A stretch of 6,224 nucleotides of DNA, from the NCBI GenBank assembly GCA_900550595.1, contig URTB01000085.1, forward strand, positions 1 through 6,224, read 5' to 3'. Numbering within the stretch: position 1 is the stretch's first letter; each line of letters begins with the position of its first letter. The DNA is from an uncultured Collinsella sp. GTDB lineage: Bacteria > Actinomycetota > Coriobacteriia > Coriobacteriales > Coriobacteriaceae. The position numbers were made by a program, and so were the translations under genes. The notes below the pieces were generated by a model. The model saw only the letters and a list, made by a program, of their open reading frames with translations. It did no database searches and was not told the origin of the DNA. Shown here piece by piece: positions 1-5,173 of the stretch.

Positions 1-662
1 AGGACGACTTTATCGGCTTTGGCATGGATGTACGCGTGACGGTGGTGTCGATGGGTATCCCTGCAACCGAATCGCTGCTGCGCGACTGCATTGCCCGCGG
101 CGCCGACGATGCATTGCTGCTCACCGACCGTGCTTTTGCGGGCGCGGACACGTTGGCGACCACCTATGCTCTCAAATGCGGTATCGAGGCCCTCGACGAG
201 GACTTCGATCTGCTCATCTGCGGCAAGATGGCGGTGGATGGCGATACTGCCCAGATTGGCCCCGAGCTGGCCGGCGCCTTCGAGATTCCCTGCGTGACCG
301 ATGTGAGCTGCGTGCAGAGTGCGGGCTTTACGACGTGCGGTGCGCTGGCGCTTGTCCACGGCTGTGACGCCGGCGAGGAGACGGTCTATCTGGAGATGCC
401 GTGCACGATGACGACCGCCAAGGAGATCGGCCAGCTGCGCATGCCGAGCATCGCCGGCATTCGCGCGGCCGAAGATGCGGATGTGCGGGTGGTCTGTACT
501 ACCGATGTGCATGCCGACCCCTCGCGTTGCGGCCTTACTGGATCACCGACGCAGGTCGTGCGCTCGTTTGTGCCCGACCGCGACCAAACGTGTGAGGCCA
601 TCGAGGGCACGCCGGTCGAGCAGGCGGCAAAGCTTGCCAGGATTATCGAGGGGATGGCATAG
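1..662 (+). CDS. etfB: Electron transfer flavoprotein, beta subunit (5' partial)
   Basis: This is the C-terminal 220 or so residues of an EtfB/FixA-family protein. The reading frame is open from position 3, and about 40-50 residues are missing compared with the usual length of about 260, so the ATG at 24 is internal and not the start. Visible family motifs are VTVVSMG near the left edge, the GADDALLLTDRAFAGADTLAT block, DGDTAQIGP at 237-263, and the C-terminal RCGLTGSPTQVVRSF block. DGDTAQxGP is typical of Etfs of the electron-bifurcating type, in which the beta subunit holds the FAD that takes electrons from NADH; that role here is inferred. The stop TAG (660-662) directly abuts the etfA ATG, so the two are surely co-transcribed and probably translationally coupled. 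The partner dehydrogenase would be expected upstream, outside the window. The family call is firm; bifurcation is only probable. Confidence 0.95.
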   Translation, partial: DDFIGFGMDVRVTVVSMGIPATESLLRDCIARGADDALLLTDRAFAGADTLATTYALKCGIEALDEDFDLLICGKMAVDGDTAQIGPELAGAFEIPCVTDVSCVQSAGFTTCGALALVHGCDAGEETVYLEMPCTMTTAKEIGQLRMPSIAGIRAAEDADVRVVCTTDVHADPSRCGLTGSPTQVVRSFVPDRDQTCEAIEGTPVEQAAKLARIIEGMA

Positions 663-1868
663 ATGAGCGGACTGATAATCGATAGCGAGGCATGCGTTGG
701 CTGTGGTCGCTGCGTTCGCGCCTGTGCCTCGGGTGGCATTGTGGTGGAGGGCGAGCACCCCAACCGCTGCGCCCATGTGACCGACGGCTGTATCTTGTGC
801 GGCGGGTGCGTCGATGCTTGCCCCGTCAATGCCATTTCGATCGAGCGCGACGAGGCTGCCGGCGCGGTTGACCTCGATGCGTATCGAGACATTTGGGTAT
901 TCGTGCAGACTGACGAGCGCGATGCCGTGGCATCCGTGGCCTTCGAGCTCATGGGCAAGGGGCGCGAGCTTGCCGATGCTCGCGGTTGCCGTCTGGTAGC
1001 ATTGGCCGGCATGGGCCCCGAGGGCTCGCTTAAGGACCTGCAACATCTGGTCTGCGCCGGTGCCGACGAGGTCGTGGTCTGCCGCGACGAGCGACTGCGC
1101 CAAAACGATGCGGAGGTCTATGCTCGCTTGATTTGCGATTTGGTAACCGAGCGCAAGCCCGAAGCCATTCTGTACGGTGCGACCGCTTTTGGCCGCGAGC
1201 TGGCGCCTGGCGTTGCCGTGCGCCTGCGGACGGGCCTTACGGCCGACTGCACCGTGCTTTCGATGGATACGGAGACGGGCCTGCTGCAACAGACGCGTCC
1301 GGCGTTTGGCGGCAACTTGATGGCCACCATTATCTGCCCCAACCACCGTCCCCAGATGGCAACGGTGCGCCCCGGCATCTTTAAGGCGCCCGACTTTGAC
1401 TATAGCCGCTCCGGAACGATTACCCAGGTATTACTTGCGGAAGACGCCAAGGCTCGTGTCGAGATTTCGATTCCCGCCGAGGAATGGGGCCAGCAGGCTT
1501 CGATTGCCGATGCCGAGCGTCTAGTTGTTGTGGGTCGCGGTATTGGCTCCAAGAAAAACCTACCCTTGATGCGAAAGCTCGCCGAAGTCCTGGGTGCCGA
1601 GCTCGGCTGCACGCGACCCGTCGTGGAGGCGGGCTGGCTGGAGTATCGCCACCAGATTGGCCAGACGGGCGTGTCGGTTTCGCCTAAGCTCCTTATGAGC
1701 ATCGGCGTTTCGGGTGCCATCCAGCATCTTGCCGGCATCGGCGGTGCGGAGTGCATCATCGCCGTCAACGAGGACCCAGATGCCCCCATCTTCGGCGTCG
1801 CCCAGTACAAGGTCGTCGGCGACGCCGTCGAGGTCGTTGAGGAGCTGCTGGCCCAGCTTGAGTGCTAG
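663..1868 (+). CDS. etfA: Electron transfer flavoprotein, alpha subunit with N-terminal ferredoxin domain
   Basis: The 401-residue protein is about 60-80 residues longer than a plain EtfA because of an N-terminal two-cluster ferredoxin module. Cysteines 11, 14, 17, 21 and 43, 46, 49, 53 form two CxxCxxCxxxC sets; only the second has the usual proline after its last Cys. The Etf N-terminal domain runs from about 77 to 260, with TRPAFGGN at 211-218. The FAD domain follows, with GRGIG (291-295), TRPVVEAGW (317-325), QIGQTG (331-336), GVSGAIQHLAG (348-358) and NEDPDAPIF (369-377). The same fusion is known in CarE of the caffeyl-CoA reductase complex and in the Etf of lactate dehydrogenase from acetogens, where the clusters are thought to pass electrons to or from ferredoxin. 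A GAGGGG ribosome-binding site lies at 648-653, inside etfB. The stop overlaps that of the opposite-strand HD gene. The substrate of the complex cannot be told from this window. Confidence 0.96.
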   Translation: MSGLIIDSEACVGCGRCVRACASGGIVVEGEHPNRCAHVTDGCILCGGCVDACPVNAISIERDEAAGAVDLDAYRDIWVFVQTDERDAVASVAFELMGKGRELADARGCRLVALAGMGPEGSLKDLQHLVCAGADEVVVCRDERLRQNDAEVYARLICDLVTERKPEAILYGATAFGRELAPGVAVRLRTGLTADCTVLSMDTETGLLQQTRPAFGGNLMATIICPNHRPQMATVRPGIFKAPDFDYSRSGTITQVLLAEDAKARVEISIPAEEWGQQASIADAERLVVVGRGIGSKKNLPLMRKLAEVLGAELGCTRPVVEAGWLEYRHQIGQTGVSVSPKLLMSIGVSGAIQHLAGIGGAECIIAVNEDPDAPIFGVAQYKVVGDAVEVVEELLAQLEC

Positions 1869-1873
1869 GCACT
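1861..1873. other. Small hairpin around the shared stop codons of two convergent genes
   Basis: The sequence AGTGC-TAG-GCACT is a perfect 5-bp inverted repeat whose 3-nt loop is the etfA stop codon. The palindrome CTAG at 1865-1868 supplies the TAG stop of etfA on the plus strand and of the HD gene on the minus strand. There is no spacer between the genes and no T-run on either side, so this is not a typical intrinsic terminator. A 12-bp palindrome (AGCTGCGCAGCT, 1882-1893) lies just beyond, inside the HD coding region. Any role in bidirectional termination is speculative. Confidence 0.35.
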
Positions 1874-2677
1874 TGCCAGCCAGCTGCGCAGCTCGTCCTT
1901 TAGGCGCTCCCAGGTCGCTTGCGTGGCGGAATCGGTGAAGGGGCGCGTGATACCAAAGGGCGCGTCGAGCAGGCGGTAGATATCGCCCTGCTCGCGCGCC
2001 AGCGCGCGGCTTGCCGGATAGACAAGCTCAAACATAAAGCAGATAAGCCCCACCAAGTAGTCCGCGGGCTCATTGCGCTCATCGCGCGTGACGCAGCGGT
2101 GCTCGTCAAAGGCGGCCAGCGTCGGTGCCGAGAAGTGGCTGGCAAGAAACGCGTCCTCATTCACTTTGAGGATGGTGTCGACGGTACTGTCGGCGATGGT
2201 GCGCATGATGTCGATCTTGTCGCCATCGCGCACGATATCGCAGAAGCGCCGCGTGCGCTCGCCGAGCTGCGCGGGCAGACGGAAATTGCTGTGATAGGCA
2301 ATGCTCGCTCGAATGAGTTCGTCTTCTACCGGATCGTCGATAAAGTCGCGGATACTTGTTGCCGCGGGCGCATCTGCAGGTGTTTTGCCAAAGAGGACCT
2401 CGACGCCCAACGCCGCATGGCTCACGCTTTCGGCATCCTTAAACGTATCCCAGCGTCGCAGCTGCTCAAAGCGGCCCATATCGTGCAACAGCCCACAAAG
2501 CCACGCCAGATCAATGTCCTGCGGTGACCAGCCCTGTTCGCGTGCCACGGCATCGCATGCCTCGGCAACGTGGTACGTATGCTCGATTTTGAGCGCGATA
2601 CGCGGATTGGCGGCATCGTAGGCATCGGTGTAGGTCTTGAAGGCCGCGGCAGCCCGCGTTCGATCGATAGCTGTCAT
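1865..2677 (-). CDS. HD-domain phosphohydrolase
   Basis: The 270-residue soluble protein has an HD metal-dependent phosphohydrolase fold. Probable metal and catalytic residues are His33 (in KIEHTYHV, 30-37), the signature His65-Asp66 in LLHDMGRFEQ (63-72), His87 (in DAESVSHA), His129 (in IAYHSNFRLP) and Asp153 (in RDGDKID, 150-156). No signal peptide, membrane segment or second enzymatic domain is visible. The C-terminal third is helical-looking and typical of single-domain HD proteins of this size. Family members hydrolyse phosphate esters of nucleotides or related compounds; the substrate here is unknown. The ATG at 2675-2677 has AGGA seven bases upstream (2685-2688, minus strand). The gene stands alone, convergent with etfA and divergent from azlC, so context gives no hint of pathway. 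The family is certain; the function is not assigned. Confidence 0.92.
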   Translation of the reverse strand: MTAIDRTRAAAAFKTYTDAYDAANPRIALKIEHTYHVAEACDAVAREQGWSPQDIDLAWLCGLLHDMGRFEQLRRWDTFKDAESVSHAALGVEVLFGKTPADAPAATSIRDFIDDPVEDELIRASIAYHSNFRLPAQLGERTRRFCDIVRDGDKIDIMRTIADSTVDTILKVNEDAFLASHFSAPTLAAFDEHRCVTRDERNEPADYLVGLICFMFELVYPASRALAREQGDIYRLLDAPFGITRPFTDSATQATWERLKDELRSWLASA

Positions 2678-2695
2678 AATGACTTCCTAAAAAGT

Positions 2696-2715
2696 TGTGT
2701 CTTTCTGTGTCTTTC
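2696..2715. repeat. Perfect 10-bp tandem duplication in the divergent control region
   Basis: TGTGTCTTTC occurs twice in direct succession (2696-2705 and 2706-2715). It lies 18 bases from the HD gene start codon, between that gene's ribosome-binding site and its possible -10 element, so it would fall in the HD mRNA leader. It could be a replication-slippage duplication or a pair of protein or RNA contact sites; the sequence alone does not decide. Confidence 0.8.
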
Positions 2716-2718
2716 GAT

Positions 2719-2754
2719 CCGGTGGCAATTGTAGGTGAACTCGGTTGCCATCGG
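2719..2754. promoter_or_regulatory. Inverted repeat, possible operator between the HD gene and azlC
   Basis: CCGGTGGCAA (2719-2728) and TTGCCATCGG (2745-2754) are inverted copies matching at 9 of 10 positions. The one mismatch would be a G-U pair in RNA. The spacer is 16 bases and the arm centres are 26 bp apart. The repeat brackets a TACAAT hexamer on the minus strand, so a bound dimer could control the HD gene and, in the other direction, azlCD. As RNA it could also form a stem-loop in an azlC leader. No regulator gene is adjacent. Confidence 0.45.
2728..2733 (-). promoter_or_regulatory. Possible -10 element for the HD-domain gene
   Basis: On the minus strand the hexamer reads TACAAT, one mismatch from TATAAT, and lies about 50 bases upstream of the HD start codon. 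No good -35 hexamer is found 16-18 bases further upstream, so the promoter would be weak or activator-dependent. It lies between the arms of the inverted repeat at 2719-2754. Confidence 0.3.
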
Positions 2755-2814
2755 GCGATGGTTCTGCCGCGTCGTTGCATGCGGCTCGGAAATCTTGTCG
2801 GGACGAGGAACGCT

Positions 2815-3507
2815 ATGGTGCTCAAAATCGTTAAAACCGTCTGGCCGGTGATGCTTACCTATGTTGCGATAGCCGCGCCGTGCGGAATGATTATGGCGCA
2901 GACGGGAATGGAACCCTGGATGGTTTTTGCTCTGAGCAGCACGTTCGTGACGGGCAGCGGGCAGTTTATGATCTGCAATCTGTGGCTGGCGGGTGTGCCT
3001 GCGGCGTCGATCGTCGCGAGCGTCGCCGCAATCTCCTCGCGCTTTGCGCTTTACTCGGCATCGATCGCACCGCATCTGAGGGGTGCCTCGAAGCGTCAGA
3101 CGCTGGCTGTTGCCGCGACGCTTACCGAGGAGGCATATGGCATCTCGCTTGCCAAGTTGGTTAAAGGGGAGGATTGGGGTCCGCTCGAGTCCTTTGTGCT
3201 CAACGTGATCCTCATCGCAACATGGGGCGTTTCGTGTACGACGGGCGCCATCGTCGGCGCCGTTGTCGATGTTCCCACCGCTATTGCGGGTTTTGTCTGC
3301 ACATCGCTCTTTATCTGCCTACTCTTTTCGCAGCGACTGTCGCGCGGCAATGTCGTACCTGCCGGTTTGGCTGCGGTGTCCGTCGCCATATGCAAGTTCT
3401 TGGGGTGGACGAATATCGCCGTGCCGGCAAGTGTGCTCGTCGGCGTTGTCACGGCACTCGCGTGCGATGTCCTCGCCGAGGGAAGGGGCGCTCGCGATGC
3501 CCGTTAA
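2815..3507 (+). CDS. azlC: AzlC-family branched-chain amino acid permease, large subunit
   Basis: The 230-residue membrane protein matches the AzlC/BrnF family, which works with a small AzlD/BrnE partner to move branched-chain amino acids (and in some species methionine or analogues) across the cytoplasmic membrane, mostly outward. Seen in the sequence are the N-terminal helix with the PxG turn (APCGMIM, 21-27), SSTFVTGSGQF (41-51), the SSRFALYSASIAPHLR block (74-89), LTEEAYGIS (103-111) and WGVSCTTGAIVG (137-148). Several further hydrophobic segments run to the C terminus. The frame stays open upstream to a TTG at 2695 and contains an ATG at 2758. I chose the ATG at 2815 because GAGGAA (2805-2810) sits at proper distance and because the helix expected at the family N terminus begins there. 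The 3' end overlaps azlD by 11 bases. The transported substrate is inferred from the family. Confidence 0.92.
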   Translation: MVLKIVKTVWPVMLTYVAIAAPCGMIMAQTGMEPWMVFALSSTFVTGSGQFMICNLWLAGVPAASIVASVAAISSRFALYSASIAPHLRGASKRQTLAVAATLTEEAYGISLAKLVKGEDWGPLESFVLNVILIATWGVSCTTGAIVGAVVDVPTAIAGFVCTSLFICLLFSQRLSRGNVVPAGLAAVSVAICKFLGWTNIAVPASVLVGVVTALACDVLAEGRGARDAR

Positions 3508-3820
3508 TGAGTTTTTGGTCCTATGGCTGTCGTCATGGGCGGCCATCGCGTTTTTCCGCATTGCCCCGGCGTTTGCCTTGCGCGGGAGAACGCTGTCGCC
3601 CCGCGTTACCGAGGCCTTGGGTTATATTCCGCCTGCCGCCTTTGCGGCGCTGGTCGCCAACGATTTGATAAGCCCTGGCGCTTTCGACGCCGGCTTGTGG
3701 CAGGGCTTGATTCCCTGGATTGCGGCCGCCGGCGTCGTGGCGGTGGCAATCAAGACAAAGTCGATGTTGTGGTGCTGCGTCTCGGGCATCGTGTTCTATA
3801 TCGTTTTGAGCTTCATATAA
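3497..3820 (+). CDS. azlD: AzlD-family branched-chain amino acid transport small subunit
   Basis: The 107-residue, very hydrophobic protein has the AzlD length and pattern: an N-terminal helix (about 5-22), the R-x-x-P motif at 21-24, LSPRVTEALGYIPPAAFAALVAND (33-56), then two or three more membrane segments ending at the C terminus. It is the obligate partner of AzlC in the two-component exporter known as AzlCD or BrnFE. The ATG at 3497 lies inside the end of azlC (11-base overlap), with a purine-rich GAGGGAAGGGG at 3478-3488. This indicates translational coupling and one operon. The frame is open further upstream, but only as a shadow of azlC. Confidence 0.9.
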   Translation: MPVNEFLVLWLSSWAAIAFFRIAPAFALRGRTLSPRVTEALGYIPPAAFAALVANDLISPGAFDAGLWQGLIPWIAAAGVVAVAIKTKSMLWCCVSGIVFYIVLSFI

Positions 3821-3823
3821 GAG

Positions 3824-3844
3824 CGGGGCACGTTTAGCGTCCCG
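3824..3844 (+). terminator. Weak hairpin after azlD, doubtful terminator
   Basis: CGGGGC (3824-3829) can pair with GTCCCG (3839-3844), including one G-U pair, around a 9-base loop, starting four bases after the azlD stop. No T-run follows, so it lacks the second half of an intrinsic terminator. It could mark the azlCD transcript end only with help from a factor such as Rho. Confidence 0.25.
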
Positions 3845-3886
3845 GCACAACGAATCGAATTTCTCACCGAGCCGGTCTGCTTCTTC

Positions 3887-3919
3887 TGGTACCATGGTCA
3901 AACTTTACTGTAGCAAAGT
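3887..3919 (+). promoter_or_regulatory. Possible kdgT promoter and operator region
   Basis: TGGTACCAT (3887-3895) could be an extended -10 element (TG, one base, then TACCAT), but no -35 hexamer of quality lies at the right distance. Seven bases further is ACTTTACTGTAGCAAAGT (3902-3919), an imperfect 18-bp palindrome matching its reverse complement at 14 of 18 positions with outer arms ACTTT/AAAGT. If the -10 is right, this palindrome would cover the transcription start, the usual place for a repressor of a sugar-acid permease. It does not resemble the enterobacterial KdgR box. Overlapping perfect 8-bp palindromes (TGGTACCA and ACCATGGT) lie at 3887-3898. Confidence 0.3.
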
Positions 3920-3962
3920 GTGACGTGGGCTTTTGTTCTGCGTCAGCGGAAATGGGAGTTTC

Positions 3963-4985
3963 ATGGCACAGGAAGCGACCGCCAACGAGCAAAAGAAATT
4001 CAAAGTCCCGCGTATCCCGGGTGACATCATGATCTACCCGATGATCGTTGGCCTTTTGCTCAATACCTTCTGCCCGCAGGTCTTCGAGATCGGCGGCTTC
4101 TTTACCGCCGCCTGCCGCGGTGGTTCCAACACCATCGTTGCCGCGATCCTGCTGTTTGTGGGTGCTGGCATCAGCTTTAAGTCCACGCCGGGCGCCATCA
4201 AGACCGGCATCGTTGTGCTGATTCCTAAGCTTGTGGTGGCAGCCGCGCTGGGTCTTGGTGTTGCGTATTTCTTTAACGACAACCTTTTGGGCCTGAGCTC
4301 GGTTTCCATCATCGGCGGCATTACGTTTTGCAACATGGCGCTCTACACGGGCATCATGGGCGAGTTCGGCGACGAGTCCGAGCAGGGCGCCGTGGGTATC
4401 CTGTTCTTTACGGCCGGCCCCGCCGTCACCATGATCATCCTGGGCGTTTCGGGTCTTGCTAACATCCCGCTGGGTACCATCGTCGGCTCCATCCTGCCGC
4501 TTGTCATCGGTATGGTTCTGGGCAACCTCTTCCCGTTCATCAAGAACCTGCTGGTTCCCGGCACCAACCCTGCGATTGCCGTTATCGGATTTCAGCTCGG
4601 TGCGTCCATGAGTCTTTCGAGCTTTATCACCGGCGGTATTTCCGGCATCCTGCTGGGCCTTATCACGCTGTTTGTCGTCGGTCCTATCACCTTTGCGTTC
4701 GAGCGCCTGTGCGGCGGCAATGGCAAGGCCGCTGTGGCTTGCTCCACCATCGCCGGCACGGCTATGACCACACCGGTTGCCCTCGCCGAGGTCGCACCGC
4801 GCTACGCCGAGCTTGCGCCTACTGCGTACGCTCAGATCGCCACCGCCGTTATCATCACGGCGATCATGGCTCCGATTCTGACCGGCTGGGTCGACAAGAA
4901 GTTCTGCCAAGGCAAGGAGGATCTGTCGCCAGCCGGTGTCGAGGCCATCGAGGAGGCCGTCGCGACCGACATCGATGGCGAGTAG
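3963..4985 (+). CDS. kdgT: 2-keto-3-deoxygluconate permease (KdgT family)
   Basis: The 340-residue protein matches the KdgT family (E. coli KdgT is 327 residues), which imports 2-keto-3-deoxygluconate, an intermediate of pectin and hexuronate breakdown, with protons across the cytoplasmic membrane. Family landmarks are VPRIPGDIMIYPMIVGLLLNTF (15-36), the FCNMALYTGIMGEFG block (122-136) with ExGA and GPAVTMIILG after it (140-161), and a C-terminal ACSTIAGTAMTTPVALAE block (259-276) followed by a final helix ending at APILTG. About ten hydrophobic segments are visible. The acidic C-terminal tail (about 319-340) is probably cytoplasmic. The ATG at 3963 has GGGAG at 3954-3958. The frame extends upstream to a TTG at 3933, but that lacks support. 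No KDG kinase or aldolase gene is adjacent, so the exact substrate in this organism is inferred from the family alone. Confidence 0.93.
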   Translation: MAQEATANEQKKFKVPRIPGDIMIYPMIVGLLLNTFCPQVFEIGGFFTAACRGGSNTIVAAILLFVGAGISFKSTPGAIKTGIVVLIPKLVVAAALGLGVAYFFNDNLLGLSSVSIIGGITFCNMALYTGIMGEFGDESEQGAVGILFFTAGPAVTMIILGVSGLANIPLGTIVGSILPLVIGMVLGNLFPFIKNLLVPGTNPAIAVIGFQLGASMSLSSFITGGISGILLGLITLFVVGPITFAFERLCGGNGKAAVACSTIAGTAMTTPVALAEVAPRYAELAPTAYAQIATAVIITAIMAPILTGWVDKKFCQGKEDLSPAGVEAIEEAVATDIDGE

Positions 4986-5030
4986 CAATCGATACCCATC
5001 AATGATGCCGGCGTGCAACTCGCGCCGTTT

Positions 5031-5074
5031 GAGCGCCCGAACGAAAGCTGTCTTGCGGTGACGTTCAGGCGCTC
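5031..5074. repeat. 13-bp inverted repeat between kdgT and the diguanylate cyclase gene
   Basis: GAGCGCCCGAACG (5031-5043) and CGTTCAGGCGCTC (5062-5074) are inverted copies with one mismatch, separated by 18 bases; arm centres are 31 bp apart, about three helical turns. As RNA at the end of the kdgT transcript it would make a strong GC-rich stem, but no T-run follows. As DNA, the right arm fills the space between the -35 and -10 of the promoter at 5053-5083, so it could equally be an operator for the downstream gene. Confidence 0.6.
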
Positions 5075-5083
5075 TGCTATGAT
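5053..5083 (+). promoter_or_regulatory. Extended -10 promoter for the diguanylate cyclase gene
   Basis: TGCTATGAT (5075-5083) is an extended -10 element: TG, one base, then TATGAT, one mismatch from TATAAT. A partial -35 (TTGCGG, 5053-5058) lies 19 bases upstream, which is tolerable because the extended -10 lessens dependence on it. The predicted start of transcription is A5091, giving a leader of about 83 bases before the GTG start at 5174. Confidence 0.5.
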
Positions 5084-5084
5084 T

Positions 5085-5117
5085 CCCCTTACCCCTGCGG
5101 AGTAGGGGGTGTTTATT
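5085..5117 (+). terminator. Terminator-like hairpin: kdgT terminator or cyclase leader attenuator
   Basis: The C-rich stretch at 5085-5095 can pair with the G-rich stretch at 5099-5109. Either ACCCCT (5091-5096) pairs with GGGGGT (5105-5110) around an 8-base loop, or a longer bulged stem forms with a 3-base loop. GTTTATT follows at 5111-5117, a modest T-rich tail. This is the best intrinsic-terminator candidate after kdgT. However, it lies just downstream of the extended -10 promoter, so for the cyclase transcript it would be at the very 5' end and could act as an attenuator or stabilising leader hairpin. Confidence 0.4.
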
Positions 5118-5127
5118 GTCCAGACAC

Positions 5128-5141
5128 GAATCGGGCGATTC
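5128..5141 (+). other. Perfect small hairpin in the cyclase leader
   Basis: GAATC-GGGC-GATTC is a perfect 5-bp stem with a 4-base loop (as DNA, a 6-bp inverted repeat around GG). It lies in the predicted untranslated leader, 32 bases before the GTG start and 16 bases before the ribosome-binding site. It does not show the conserved pieces of a c-di-GMP riboswitch (GEMM) as I know them. The role is unknown. Confidence 0.35.
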
Positions 5142-5173
5142 TGACCACTTGGATATTGAAGGGATGGCGTCTA

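Noticed and set aside
386..1346. Two long minus-strand open frames opposite etfB and etfA (386-1012 and 543-1346)
   Set aside because: They mirror the codon pattern of the Etf genes, show no domain, and lie opposite well-conserved coding sequence.
1843..1858. AGCTG/CAGCT stem at the end of etfA as a terminator
   Set aside because: The stem is short, lies in coding sequence and lacks a T-rich tail.
1919..2527. A 202-codon plus-strand frame across the HD gene
   Set aside because: The minus strand carries a full HD phosphohydrolase with all key residues; the plus-strand product has no family features.
2766..2785. GCCGC/GCGGC stem upstream of azlC
   Set aside because: A 5-bp stem with a 10-base loop is common by chance at this GC content, and no T-run or conserved element goes with it.
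3920..3945. TGTGA near 3919-3923 as a CRP-type site
   Set aside because: Only one half-site exists; no TCACA follows at six bases, so there is no proper palindrome.
3864..5018. A 384-codon open frame on the minus strand opposite kdgT
   Set aside because: Its translation is rich in charged residues and has no recognisable motif, while the plus strand encodes a clear KdgT permease. Long antisense frames are expected opposite GC-rich genes.
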